DNA of 64,000 nt, taken from NCBI RefSeq assembly GCF_007992715.1, contig NZ_BKAU01000005.1:62001-126000 (forward strand). The letters run 5' to 3'. Position 1 is the stretch's first letter; every line of letters starts with the position of its first letter. The stretch is from Chitinophaga cymbidii (lineage in GTDB: Bacteria > Bacteroidota > Bacteroidia > Chitinophagales > Chitinophagaceae). Both the position numbers and the translations under genes were made by a program. A model generated the notes under the pieces. The model made no database searches. It was not told the DNA's origin and saw nothing but the letters and a program-made list of their open reading frames with translations. Of the stretch, positions 1-9,949 are shown piece after piece.

Positions 1-356
1 GTATTAACCGAACTAACTTTGTGAGCTAATTTTTCAATCAAAACCTTTTTAAGGCCGCTTGCTCTCTCTTCATCAGAGATACTATTTTCAAGGTTCAATA
101 ACTCTTTAATTCTTGCATTTTCATTACTATCCAAAGAGCCTAAGCCGCCAAAAACGTGCATTGTCAAACCATTTAAAGGGATAGTATTTAGAATGTAACC
201 GTAGTTTATGTAAAAGCAGTTACTAAACTGTGATTTTTGAAGATTAACCATTTTGGTAATTTCAGTACCATTGACAACCCAATAATTTCCTTTTTTCTTA
301 AACCCAATCGGAACAAGTATCTCACTCAAGATACTTGCTAATTCTTTTTTTTCCAT
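1..356 (-). CDS. DUF4304-like protein, probable immunity protein (partial, C-terminus beyond window)
   Basis: The frame opens with ATG at 356 and stays open to base 1, giving 118 codons without a stop; the rest lies outside the window. The product starts MEKKELASILSEIL and contains GFKKKGNYWVV and NLQKSQFSNCFYINYG. This is the pattern of DUF4304 proteins: a short helical start, then an antiparallel sheet with the 'vNLQkS...yiN.G' strand. It begins only 10 bases after the stop codon of the RHS protein, whose last residues form a nuclease-like tip, so the two are probably co-transcribed. That position is where immunity proteins sit in polymorphic toxin cassettes. I infer that it neutralises the RHS tip in the cytoplasm of the producer. 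No signal peptide is visible. The family call is by recognition; the immunity role is inference from position. Confidence 0.7.
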   Translation of the reverse strand, partial: MEKKELASILSEILVPIGFKKKGNYWVVNGTEITKMVNLQKSQFSNCFYINYGYILNTIPLNGLTMHVFGGLGSLDSNENARIKELLNLENSISDEERASGLKKVLIEKLAHKVSSVN

Positions 357-366
357 TGCAAGTATT

Positions 367-1182
367 TTAATAGTGCTCTAAAACTGTTTTCCAACTGCCA
401 CCATAATTCTGCTCAAAAAGAGATTTGTATTTGTTGAGTTGTTGCGTACCCATTTGAATACCTCTTGGATTGAAAGGCTTTAACTCGTAAATCGTCTTTG
501 TTCCAAAATCTACGAAGTCGGGGCGTATGCCTTTGATGCCTGTAAACTCTTTAAACCTGCCAAGCTCTGGGGCGTGTTCAGCTAATTTGTACCCCTTATG
601 CATCTCTCTTCCAAGTGATAAACTTGATTTGGTATATCGTATTCCCTCCTTAGCGGCACTCGCCGCACCATCCGCAGCCTTTACAACTTTACTGCCCGTT
701 TTGACGCCGCTTACAACATTTCCCAGGATCGGAACAGCCGAAAGAATGTTGGTGACTCCTCCCAGGTAATCTCCGCGGTAGAAAGATACGCCTGCATTTA
801 TAAGATCTATAACTTCTCCATATCCCGGTATGTTACCGCCAGCATCCAGGGCCAGCTGTATATTGTCCAGCTTTTTTTCCTCTTCAATATGTGCGGTAGC
901 CTTTCTTACATCTATTTTCGGCATCTGCACTAAGCCCCATTTGCCCGCATTTCCGTTTTCATCCAGGATCGGGATTTTCTTTTCTTTATCCTCGTACCCA
1001 TAATAAAAACCCGCTTTAAAATACCAAAAATTATCATCCTGCCATAATCCTCCCGCTAAAAAAGTGAAATCATCGGCGTACGAAAGAATCCCTTCTGTCC
1101 AGTAGACAGCACTATGATTTTTAGAATTATCCCACATGTAGTTTATCAGGTCAGTGACCTTGTTAAATTTTGGGGTAGCTTC
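367..1182 (-). other. Variable C-terminal toxin module of the RHS protein
   Basis: This part encodes residues 1255-1525, everything after the DPMGL hinge. The first half includes LALDAGGNIPGYGEVIDL and SAVPILGNVVSG, a hydrophobic small-residue segment of the kind that precedes toxin domains. The last 80 or so residues contain GREMHKGYKLAE, RPDFVD, YELKP and QLNKYKSLFE, which fit a restriction-endonuclease-fold nuclease. In RHS systems this module is the part exchanged between strains. The domain family is recognised by motif only. Confidence 0.65.
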
Positions 1183-4100
1183 CAGACCCATGGGGTCGTT
1201 CATATTAATGGGATCATTGACAGCGTAGGTATATGGAGACCAATCCGGATAATCTGTTGAGAGTGGATCCATTTGATGGAACCGGCCGATCTGTGGATCA
1301 TAAGATCTGAAAGGTGTTTCGTACCAGTTCAGACCGAGACTTTCATTGAATTCCGTTCCACTGTTATAGCGTGCCCTGTTTTCGGGGTAGCTGCCGCTGG
1401 TAAATGCCTTGCCACTGATAGCGTACATCGTTTCGCCGAAGGGATAATAGTGATATTCCTCGAGAACCGGGCCTGGATTTAGAATTACCGCCAGGTTATC
1501 GAAATAAACGTCTTGTGAGCTTTCATTGCTGGTATATACGTACAGGAACCCGCTTTCTTTTACAACCATTTTGCCGTTGGCAAGCGTTTGTAACTGGTCA
1601 GGATTTTCCTGCACCTGTTTTGCCCCGCTGTTTTCCTCTACCAGTTCAAACTGTCTGTTGAACATTGCGTAGTTCAGGTAGGAGCGCAGTTTTTGTGAAT
1701 GCCCATTGTCGTTTTCTTTTTGACGTAAACGCTGGTAGCTGTTCCCGATAGCATTGCTCATGGAACTGTTGCTGCTGCCGATTGGTATATTGATTTTGTC
1801 GTGCCCCAATTGCCGGGTTGGGCCAAATACATTCACCAAAGCACTTGCCATATCCTGTGCAGGAATGGTATTAGCCGGTTTTTTATAGCCGATGGATTTA
1901 TAGAAAGCATTTACGCCGATTTGAATAGTGTCGCCTGCTGTAACTTTCAGTACGATACCTGGTCCGATCCGGTGTTCAGGTGTGTTGCCATTTAGCCTGG
2001 CTACAAACTGGTTGCCTTGTGTATCCGGATATCCTACTGGTTTTGCGGCCCTTGAGTTATCAAGATTGGAGAACAGCGCATTTTCAACAGGTGCAAGCTG
2101 TTGCTCCATGGAAGCCAGGTACATGGAAAAATCAGTTTGCTCAGTTAGTACCATGCGGGTGTTCCCCCGTTCGTCACTCAGAAAATAATCGTACGTGTAT
2201 TGTATGGGAGTGCTGTTTTGGTAAACAGGCCTGATGCGCCCCTCAGCATGTAAGATGAACTTAAGACTATCGTTGATATATACATTACTACCTATATAAT
2301 CCGTAACTTTTGTAACGGATGGGTTAATACTATTGTCCACAACTGTTTCCCGCAGCTTGACGCCCCCTGCACTGTAGAGGTAGGTTATAGTGCCTTTGCC
2401 GGTAACGGTGATCTCTTCAGGTAGATCAAGGTGATTATAACGGATCCCCGATATATTTTTATTATCGTCTTTGGTGAGGTTGCCATTGCTGTCATACAGA
2501 TAGTCACTAACCCCGGAAAGGTTGGCTGTGTGATTGGCGGAAGGTTCCCTGAAATCCCCGAGGATGCTATTTTCATCGTTCTGATCGTCTCTTACATACC
2601 TGAGTTTGTTGCCTTTGTCTGAATAATTATACACCAGCTCATCTATCGTAACAACAGCGGAACTCCGTACGCCCTCCTGATTCATTTTCAGAATGTTACC
2701 ATTCCGGTCATATGCAGTGGTGGAATTAACACCATCACCCATTGTAACCGTGAAATCCATCACTGATTTTCCCCAGTTTCCATTTTGCTGCGTGAAATCT
2801 GCCTTTAGTAGCTGCCCCAGGTTATCATAGCTGTAATCATATTTTCTTTGGATGCCATCTGTGGCGCTCATCCAGATGGTGCCGGCTGCCTGACCCGTAT
2901 ATCGGGGATTGGAATAAGTGGTGCTGTTTACAGAAGAGTTTGTGTTATCATATGCGATCTCCATGCCAAAGAAATGACTTTCCTGGCCGGTCAGGTATTT
3001 ACGATTGATGCCTGATAGCCATCCGCGGATATTATAATCGTATTCCAGGCTCTCCAGGTTGCTGCCGAGTACTTTCTTCTGTAACAGACCAGCATCGTCG
3101 TATGTTAACGTGGCAATGAGTTTGTCGGTTGATTCGTTATTCAGCCGCTTGCGAATGTATTTTAAACGATTATCGCTACCATATTCAAACTTGGTAAGTA
3201 CCTGCGTTGTTGGTATAATTCCAGCGCGTGGATTAGTAACATATTCATACTGGCTTAGTAGATTGCTGGCAAAGTCGTATTGGCGGGTTAATATGTTGTG
3301 ACCGCCTGCGATGTTATCCGTAACTATTTGAAGCTCCCGGCCTTTGTCATCGTAATAAACAGTATAATTAAGCCACTGGTCTGTACCTATGACTCTTTCC
3401 CGTTTGCCGGTCAAAGCGCCACGGAGTTTGGTGGTATACGTAGTATTGACCTCTGCATTCGTATTGTTACCGGCATCCAGCTTGTTAAGGTCTGCAGCTT
3501 TGAATGTCCCGGCGCTCGCATCATAGGCATCATAAAAGAAATATGTCAGCGGGTATATATCTGCCTGATCAATACCGTTGAGTACATTTGATCCTGCGAT
3601 AGTAACGGTACCGCTTGTTAAACCAGGCACTATCTCCGCCGTAAACTCATCATTAACGGCACTTTCAAAACCTTCCGTAAAAGTAATGCTGGATCTTGCC
3701 TGGTATCCAGGAGGCACTAATGTGCGGTCTGCAATTACCAGGTCTACCGGCCCGGGCGTGGAGTATGTAAAAGTACTTCCTTCGGTAGCGGAATTCATTT
3801 GCGTTTGCAGATCCGCCCTTGTAGCACCAGAAAGATAAAATCCTTTCAATACAGGCCTGTCTTCATCGTCGTATAAAACAATATTCCATTTGGGTTGGGA
3901 AGCATTACGAAGATTGCCATCCCGAGTGAATACAATCCTATCCCGGACATCGTACACCATTTCCTTTAATTCCGCTCCCGGCGAGCTTTGAGAGATAATG
4001 CGATTTCTTTCGTCATATTGAAACTGATAGCATAGCTCGTTGATCAGTTCATTATCATTCAGGTTCCAGCTATGTGTACGTAAATATTCAGTAGCCTTGG

Positions 4101-4944
4101 GTGGAATGATGAATACAGTGTGCCCGAAATCGTCGTATACATAATATGTGCATTTCCAGTTTTCATGATTATTGCCCGGATTTTCCAGGGCCTCCATTTT
4201 CAATACCAACTGCCCGCTTTTATCAAGGAAAGTAACCTGCTGATGGTTATTTTCATCTACATTCACCACTTTTATCAGCTCATTTTCGGGGTAAGTAGCG
4301 GTAGTGACCGGTATAGATCCGGACATCTCCCAAATCCGGATTGCATCTGCAGTGGAGTTGGACTGATAACTGGATTGCTGTTCCCGGTTGCTGCCGACCC
4401 AGCTTTTTCCCGCAGCAGCACTTTTCAATATGCGGTTCAAAGGAGAGTTTTCATAGCCGATCTTGCCGTAATAAAAATCTTCTCCCGGGTAATGCGCCTG
4501 CATGTAAGTTTGCTGTTCACTGAACGCATTGAGTTTGAATTCTCCACTGGATGTCCCGGAAATGTATGGCAGGTATTTTATGCTTTCTTTTCCGTTGACG
4601 TCATACAGGATGGGTATCACATAGTCCTTCCCCAGGGGAGATGCGGCTTTAGCCACTATTTGCAGCGGCCGTCCAGCTCCATCCAGGTATTTAGTGACCA
4701 GTGTTACTTCCCTGGCTGTTCTGGCTGAATGGATGACCTGGGCAGGATCACTAACAGGGTAGTGGGGAATCCATTTTTGGGAAATATTCAAGGGAATATT
4801 AGATGGATAGGCGGACGGTATGGGCTCCGGACTTTGTGCAACCGTATATTGAAGAGGGTTGATCAAAAGCAAAGCCATCAATAACTTTAATATTCTATAT
4901 CGCACGATTTTTATATTGGCGATATGAAGTGTCGCGAGTTTCAT
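367..4944 (-). CDS. Secreted RHS-repeat polymorphic toxin with PD-(D/E)xK-type nuclease tip
   Basis: A 1525-residue exported protein. The hydrophobic stretch ending at about residue 36 (LLMALLLINPLQYTVAQ) looks like a signal peptide; Met23 at 4878 is an alternative start that would shorten its n-region. Residues about 75-260 match the N-terminal DUF6443 region of Bacteroidota RHS proteins (YLDGAGRPLQIV). The middle has many YD repeats (YDDKGREL, YDRNGNILK). The RHS core ends with RFHQMDPLSTDYPDWSPYTY and DPMGL at residue 1254, the usual hinge before a variable tip. The next 271 residues hold a glycine- and alanine-rich pre-toxin segment and then RPDFVD and YELKP, a PD-(D/E)xK arrangement (D1476 or D1479, E1487, K1489). 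The gene sits 9 bases after the SpvB-like partner and 10 bases before the DUF4304-like gene. The role as a contact or exported nuclease toxin is inferred from the family. Confidence 0.85.
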   Translation of the reverse strand: MKLATLHIANIKIVRYRILKLLMALLLINPLQYTVAQSPEPIPSAYPSNIPLNISQKWIPHYPVSDPAQVIHSARTAREVTLVTKYLDGAGRPLQIVAKAASPLGKDYVIPILYDVNGKESIKYLPYISGTSSGEFKLNAFSEQQTYMQAHYPGEDFYYGKIGYENSPLNRILKSAAAGKSWVGSNREQQSSYQSNSTADAIRIWEMSGSIPVTTATYPENELIKVVNVDENNHQQVTFLDKSGQLVLKMEALENPGNNHENWKCTYYVYDDFGHTVFIIPPKATEYLRTHSWNLNDNELINELCYQFQYDERNRIISQSSPGAELKEMVYDVRDRIVFTRDGNLRNASQPKWNIVLYDDEDRPVLKGFYLSGATRADLQTQMNSATEGSTFTYSTPGPVDLVIADRTLVPPGYQARSSITFTEGFESAVNDEFTAEIVPGLTSGTVTIAGSNVLNGIDQADIYPLTYFFYDAYDASAGTFKAADLNKLDAGNNTNAEVNTTYTTKLRGALTGKRERVIGTDQWLNYTVYYDDKGRELQIVTDNIAGGHNILTRQYDFASNLLSQYEYVTNPRAGIIPTTQVLTKFEYGSDNRLKYIRKRLNNESTDKLIATLTYDDAGLLQKKVLGSNLESLEYDYNIRGWLSGINRKYLTGQESHFFGMEIAYDNTNSSVNSTTYSNPRYTGQAAGTIWMSATDGIQRKYDYSYDNLGQLLKADFTQQNGNWGKSVMDFTVTMGDGVNSTTAYDRNGNILKMNQEGVRSSAVVTIDELVYNYSDKGNKLRYVRDDQNDENSILGDFREPSANHTANLSGVSDYLYDSNGNLTKDDNKNISGIRYNHLDLPEEITVTGKGTITYLYSAGGVKLRETVVDNSINPSVTKVTDYIGSNVYINDSLKFILHAEGRIRPVYQNSTPIQYTYDYFLSDERGNTRMVLTEQTDFSMYLASMEQQLAPVENALFSNLDNSRAAKPVGYPDTQGNQFVARLNGNTPEHRIGPGIVLKVTAGDTIQIGVNAFYKSIGYKKPANTIPAQDMASALVNVFGPTRQLGHDKINIPIGSSNSSMSNAIGNSYQRLRQKENDNGHSQKLRSYLNYAMFNRQFELVEENSGAKQVQENPDQLQTLANGKMVVKESGFLYVYTSNESSQDVYFDNLAVILNPGPVLEEYHYYPFGETMYAISGKAFTSGSYPENRARYNSGTEFNESLGLNWYETPFRSYDPQIGRFHQMDPLSTDYPDWSPYTYAVNDPINMNDPMGLEATPKFNKVTDLINYMWDNSKNHSAVYWTEGILSYADDFTFLAGGLWQDDNFWYFKAGFYYGYEDKEKKIPILDENGNAGKWGLVQMPKIDVRKATAHIEEEKKLDNIQLALDAGGNIPGYGEVIDLINAGVSFYRGDYLGGVTNILSAVPILGNVVSGVKTGSKVVKAADGAASAAKEGIRYTKSSLSLGREMHKGYKLAEHAPELGRFKEFTGIKGIRPDFVDFGTKTIYELKPFNPRGIQMGTQQLNKYKSLFEQNYGGSWKTVLEHY

Positions 4945-4953
4945 ATCTACGAA

Positions 4954-7900
4954 TTAGGGATTGACAGATATTGTGACATTATTCATCCCGCTGGTGAGGG
5001 TCACTGCGGAACTAACTCCCGGGGTGTATACACTATTATTGAACATGATTTGACTAACCGGGTTGCTGGTTCTCATATACAGCCGGTAAGTACCTGTGGG
5101 AATCTCCGTACGATAGATCTGGCCAGGAGTAATAAGTACCTCCATTTCCACGAGGCGGCCAGTGAAACTATCGATCAACTCGATGAGTTCGATATTTACA
5201 GGCGACGGGCTTAGTAAATCATAATTGTTTCGGATTTCCACTTGAACAGTGCTACTATAAATAACATTGTTTGCGAGAGAAACCGAATCTACTGATAGCA
5301 CATTTCCCCGTTGATCTTTTGTATAAGAAGGCTGACCCAGTTGATTATAAAAGATGGATGTGTAATCTCCGGTTTGGTCATAAACGATAAAAGGGTTGCC
5401 ATCTGGTAAATAGGAATATGCTTTGAATATGCTGTTTGATGGCAATGCAACAAAACTGCCTTCGAAGGACGACAGCTTAAATTCGATTTCTTTCAATTGA
5501 GAACCGGAAGGCAAGCCTGATAGATTTATCGTAGCCTTCTTTACTTTGTCGCTTACATTGGTAGGTGTCGCCAGGAAGGAGTCGCCTGATGTAGAGCCAT
5601 TATTGTAGTATAGTTTCCCATAAAGGGATGTTTCGGGATTGTTAACCAGGTAAACGTCCAGGTGCTTCCCGGATGTAACAAGATTATTAACATTCACCTT
5701 GATTCTTGCACTACCGGACTCGTCGGTCGGTATGACGGGATTTTTTTCAGCCAGGATAACGTCCTCGTAATTCTGATAATTAGCCATGCTGCCGTCAGTA
5801 AAGAGACTATTTGTAAGTTCCGAAACATATATCCACATTTCGTGGTAGTAAAAATTATATCCACTTATGTCATAGTTTGATAGTGTAGCCATTTCTTGAG
5901 GCGTGATTTGTTCCATTGCCTTCCGTAAATTATAAATTGCCTGGCTAAATTCGTTCGTGGAAACCCGATCTTCTACCTTATAGAAAAAACCGGTCAAGGC
6001 CCGGAACATTTCAATGTCGTTGTATAGCGACTGCCATATAGAGGGGTATCCATCATGAAAGCTATCCAGTTGAGAGATAACCTCTGAAATGTATCGCATA
6101 TGGTCCATTTTAAAGAGATCTATCGGAATAAAGTTAAAGAAGGGCTTTTCAAAGAAACTGATATATGGATATTCTGTCAATGCCGGGGATGCTTTCTTAA
6201 ACAAGTTGTAATTGTTGTAGTACGGGTGAACCTGATATGAAGAGAAGTCAATTGCTGTAGCATTGTCGGGATCAATATAGTTGCTTTCCAATAGCAACGT
6301 TCCCCGGAAATTATCATAAATTTTTACATCGGTAATTCTGCCTGCTCTGTCAACTATAGCCGTCGGCCGCATGAAATCCGCATATTGTTTCCATTTTAGC
6401 GTGTTTTCAGCTTGATATAGCGTATTATTGTCCCATGCTATACTTGTATATGGAAGGATTGTTGATAGGTTTTCTGAAAATCCATAAATAGAGGGGTTGA
6501 AAGATGTTGATTTCTGGAGAATCCGTTGTTTATTTTGCAGGAAACCAGACTTGCCGTTATTAATAGCTTCAGCATAGTCAAATCGTTCGCCATTCAGAAA
6601 TTCGTAGGTAATACCCTGATCCCTGGAAACCCAACCCTGCTTTTCGATAATTGCGCTCTTAATATGATACATCTGCATCCTGGAAATTATTTCATTCTGG
6701 GGTAATTGATAATCTGCGGCATATTTGGTGCGTACCGTTGACAGGTGCCCCTTACTGTTAATTGACTGTATTTTTGTAGGCATAAGATGCGCCGGGTTTT
6801 CATAGCTGAACTTCGTCTCCGTTTTATTGACCGGAATATTCGGCGCCGCCAGCAGTCGTTCAAACAAATAAGCTTTCTCATCAGGAAGGCCAGGTACATT
6901 GGAAGAGGCATAGGCTATAGCGGTATCGTAATCCCCAAAATAAAATTCTTGCTTTTCTTTTAGTAGCAAAACCTGCTTAAAAGGAATGGTATAATCGAAC
7001 GTGGAAAAAAAGGTCTTACAGCGTGGTGCATAATTTGGAAGGAATATCCGGGAGTAAGGATTTAACCAGAAGTTGTAATCTCCAAAAGAAAGATGATAGG
7101 AGTTAACATCCGGAAATTGCAGAGCGAGTGAATTCGCTTCGTAGAAAACAGGCTCTTTTGATGTCTGTGTTAATTCTGAATAAACAGCGCTTGTGTATGG
7201 TTGAAAATAATCGTAAGATACCAGATTCAGATCTTCATCCCTGCTATCTAAATCTTGATTGGTTAGATAACTATAACGCTCTATATACACAATTTTTCCA
7301 CTAGAGTCGTAGAAAATTTTAGCCAGTAATGCATCATCAAATAAGCTTTTATGGGACGCGGAGGTGTTAACAGGTGGAATTGCAGCATATTTATATCCAA
7401 TACAGGATTTGTCATTTGAGATTTCTTCAACATAGTGGTATAAGACGCCATTGTTACTATTCGATATGTCAAGATTTCCGAAGTCAATAGGGTCTGTAGA
7501 TACCATGACATCCGGGGGAGATGTGGGAGAATACGAATATTGATAGATGAAATTTCTTTTTAAGAGGTCTACTAAACGGCCTGAACTGAGGTGTTTGGTG
7601 GGATCGCCGGTAGCAGGAAAATCATATTTATATTCCTTTACCATAGGGGTACCAAAGCCTGGATCATGCGTTATCTTCTTAATTCTCAGACCACCTGTAT
7701 GAACGGGATCCGGGAAGGCGCCGAGATACACCGTATTTCCTTCATACTCGAAATTGGTTTTGCTACCCATTAACGTAGTTACCTGCTTTAAGGATCTGGC
7801 CTTTGCCATACTGGAGTCAGGCCTGCGGTCTGCAGCGGCACCATAGGTATTAGTAACTTTATCAAGATAATCACCTGGAACGTTTACATTTCCGAAAACC

Positions 7901-9441
7901 GGTAATATTCCCCCCGACCCCGATACGATATAACGAGGATCATCCATTAAAAGCGTTGTATTATTACTTTTCCCATTGTAGTATCCCCAATAGTCCTGGG
8001 CGTACATATGCAGGTCTTCGTCTTCATCGTAATAATCGAACTTGTATTCCCTTTCAACCGTTTTGTCTGCAGCTACAACCTGGACCTTTTTTAGATAACC
8101 TTTTCTGCTATAGTCAAATTGAACGAATTTTATCACCTCACCATTGATCGAACGAAATAATATCCGGTCATAAGTATAAATTTCTTTGGAATTAATGAGC
8201 GGGATGTATTTGAATTCGATAATGGAATTACGTAGTGATATCTTTTTAATAAGCTTGTTGAAAAGTATATTGTGCTGACCTGCTTCGGTGATCTCTGACT
8301 GTATAGTATGATCATTACTATACATTTGGCCGATAATACTCAGAACATTATTAAGGATGTTCTCAAGTTCCCAGTTAACATGCTGAATTTCATATTGTTG
8401 TTGTTGAATTCGCTCGTTATACGACAACAAGTCCATTTGGTTCAGCATGTTTACGCTGGGAAATACATAATCCATTGAGTTAGGTGATAGCGCCCGGAGT
8501 GTTTTATCCCGGTTTGCGGTTAGCTTTCGTAGGTTGTCCGTAAGCAATTCCAGATTTTGAATATTGTTTTGACTGCTTGCCTGCAAACTTGCTAAAGCGC
8601 TGTTCAGGCCCGGGTCACTGCCTAAAATCGGTAAAACCAGCGGAACACCGTAGAAACTATATGTACTCGAGTAGGAATTAAAAGCTTCGGCGTAATGTTC
8701 TTCGTAGTAAGTATAATCAATTTTCCCATCATTCATCAACTCTACTGACTTTAAATGCCAGGAAGTTATAATGTTCTCTGAAAAAGAGTTCGTTGGTGTA
8801 AGGTTTTTGATAAACGTGTTTCCAGGGTGGGAGGCAATAAATTCATAAATATTCCCGAGCGGATCCTTAACAATCCACCCGGAAATACTGGGCCCATCAA
8901 ATTGACAGGTTATAGATACATCAGTTTTTATTAATGGTTCAACTTCAACATTATTGTCTTTTTTTACAAGTATAAATTTGACAGAATAGCCATTCATCTC
9001 CAATTGAAATATATCAGATTCTCCATCTATTTTGTTAGCATTTATATTTCTTTTATATTCTTCATATGCGGGATATGAGGTGGGAGCCGGATGGTTTAAA
9101 TAGCCAATGTTCTGATCTTCGTCAGCAGATGCTCCTTTCATTGTTCTTGTAATGATTCCGCCACCAAAGTTTAACCCCCAACCGAGCCCGGCTAACCCTG
9201 GCGTCTGATTCACCTTTACACCACCAGCACTGTAAGTTAATGCTACTGGCAAACTATATTCATCCTGGCTGGCCTGGAATAGCGGAATGCTATAGTGCAT
9301 TATTCCTGTAGAGAACGATACATTGGCACCTCCTTTTTGATCGGCTAGACCTTTGACAACATCGCCCGGACTAACGGTTTGGGCCTTGGGTATCTCCTGT
9401 AGACACAACAGGATTAGAAGCAGGAAAGGGAATAATTTCAT
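4954..9441 (-). CDS. Secreted SpvB/TcB-like partner of the RHS toxin
   Basis: About 1495 residues. I chose ATG at 9441 because a clean signal peptide (MKLFPFLLLILLCLQEIPKAQ) starts there; an in-frame ATG at 9468 would add nine residues. The mature N-terminus contains GANVSFSTGIMHYSIPLFQ, LPVALTYSAGGVKVNQ and GLAGLGWGLNFGGGIITR, the signature of the SpvB-like N-terminal domain seen in Bacteroidota proteins encoded just upstream of RHS genes. A few YD-like strands (YDQTGDYTSIFYNQLGQP) are near residue 1370. The last 80 residues look like an Ig-like beta-sandwich (LIDSFTGRLVEMEV, ITPGQIYRTEIPTGTYRLYM). In Tc toxins the TcB and TcC proteins together form the cage that encloses the toxic tip; that role here is inference from similarity and from the 9-base spacing to the RHS gene. 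Confidence 0.7.
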   Translation of the reverse strand: MKLFPFLLLILLCLQEIPKAQTVSPGDVVKGLADQKGGANVSFSTGIMHYSIPLFQASQDEYSLPVALTYSAGGVKVNQTPGLAGLGWGLNFGGGIITRTMKGASADEDQNIGYLNHPAPTSYPAYEEYKRNINANKIDGESDIFQLEMNGYSVKFILVKKDNNVEVEPLIKTDVSITCQFDGPSISGWIVKDPLGNIYEFIASHPGNTFIKNLTPTNSFSENIITSWHLKSVELMNDGKIDYTYYEEHYAEAFNSYSSTYSFYGVPLVLPILGSDPGLNSALASLQASSQNNIQNLELLTDNLRKLTANRDKTLRALSPNSMDYVFPSVNMLNQMDLLSYNERIQQQQYEIQHVNWELENILNNVLSIIGQMYSNDHTIQSEITEAGQHNILFNKLIKKISLRNSIIEFKYIPLINSKEIYTYDRILFRSINGEVIKFVQFDYSRKGYLKKVQVVAADKTVEREYKFDYYDEDEDLHMYAQDYWGYYNGKSNNTTLLMDDPRYIVSGSGGILPVFGNVNVPGDYLDKVTNTYGAAADRRPDSSMAKARSLKQVTTLMGSKTNFEYEGNTVYLGAFPDPVHTGGLRIKKITHDPGFGTPMVKEYKYDFPATGDPTKHLSSGRLVDLLKRNFIYQYSYSPTSPPDVMVSTDPIDFGNLDISNSNNGVLYHYVEEISNDKSCIGYKYAAIPPVNTSASHKSLFDDALLAKIFYDSSGKIVYIERYSYLTNQDLDSRDEDLNLVSYDYFQPYTSAVYSELTQTSKEPVFYEANSLALQFPDVNSYHLSFGDYNFWLNPYSRIFLPNYAPRCKTFFSTFDYTIPFKQVLLLKEKQEFYFGDYDTAIAYASSNVPGLPDEKAYLFERLLAAPNIPVNKTETKFSYENPAHLMPTKIQSINSKGHLSTVRTKYAADYQLPQNEIISRMQMYHIKSAIIEKQGWVSRDQGITYEFLNGERFDYAEAINNGKSGFLQNKQRILQKSTSFNPSIYGFSENLSTILPYTSIAWDNNTLYQAENTLKWKQYADFMRPTAIVDRAGRITDVKIYDNFRGTLLLESNYIDPDNATAIDFSSYQVHPYYNNYNLFKKASPALTEYPYISFFEKPFFNFIPIDLFKMDHMRYISEVISQLDSFHDGYPSIWQSLYNDIEMFRALTGFFYKVEDRVSTNEFSQAIYNLRKAMEQITPQEMATLSNYDISGYNFYYHEMWIYVSELTNSLFTDGSMANYQNYEDVILAEKNPVIPTDESGSARIKVNVNNLVTSGKHLDVYLVNNPETSLYGKLYYNNGSTSGDSFLATPTNVSDKVKKATINLSGLPSGSQLKEIEFKLSSFEGSFVALPSNSIFKAYSYLPDGNPFIVYDQTGDYTSIFYNQLGQPSYTKDQRGNVLSVDSVSLANNVIYSSTVQVEIRNNYDLLSPSPVNIELIELIDSFTGRLVEMEVLITPGQIYRTEIPTGTYRLYMRTSNPVSQIMFNNSVYTPGVSSAVTLTSGMNNVTISVNP

Positions 9442-9763
9442 ACATAAGGGATTCTGGGTTATGGACACTTGATCATTTGCCCAATTTCAAATTGACAAAG
9501 CTGATAGCGTTTCCATCTAATAAATTCAGGTATAGCTCGCACTTTAACGTCAATCGGGTTGGGTTCATGGATCAACTTTGATCGTTAAGGGCAATGATTA
9601 CATCACAATATAATTATATTTATTAATTGGGCATATTTTTTTTCAATAGTGCTCGGCTATCATACTGTCAGTATTTTTGCGCATCCGCCATACTCCACTG
9701 GTTGGATAATTGTACTGCTCACAGGCATACCTGGTTCAATACCGATGTAGAGCGGCAGGTCGC

Positions 9764-9943
9764 TCAATTCCAGTTCCAGTGTTTGCGCATTGAAAGGCTG
9801 CGACGCAGATTGCCACTCCGTTTCACAAATACCGTGTATCCTTGCAGCGTAGCGCCGTTATCACTCATAATACTCTTGGCTGCATGGCAGAATAGATAGT
9901 CATCATCCATTTCGTGATCTATGATTGCTTCATCTATTCTCAT
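9764..9943 (-). CDS. Small open reading frame, hypothetical (59 residues)
   Basis: ATG at 9943 to TGA at 9764. The product begins MRIDEAIIDHEMDDDYLF and ends RKHWNWN. It has an acidic first third and a basic end, no signal peptide and no membrane segment. I recognise no family. Support for coding is modest: the N-terminal composition is protein-like, and two operator-like dyads and a 41-bp tandem repeat lie directly upstream. The neighbouring frame continues past the stop as LELELSDLPLYIGIEPGMPV and ends at 9660, so the gene could also be frameshifted with a true product of about 94 residues. Its relation to the RHS operon that starts 300 bases further on is unknown. Confidence 0.35.
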   Translation of the reverse strand: MRIDEAIIDHEMDDDYLFCHAAKSIMSDNGATLQGYTVFVKRSGNLRRSLSMRKHWNWN

Positions 9944-9949
9944 TGCGAC

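Noticed and set aside
9627..9899. 90-codon plus-strand open frame upstream of the RHS operon
   Set aside because: The product is rich in Arg, Cys and Leu without protein-like pattern, and the opposite strand carries the better small frame with an upstream dyad array.
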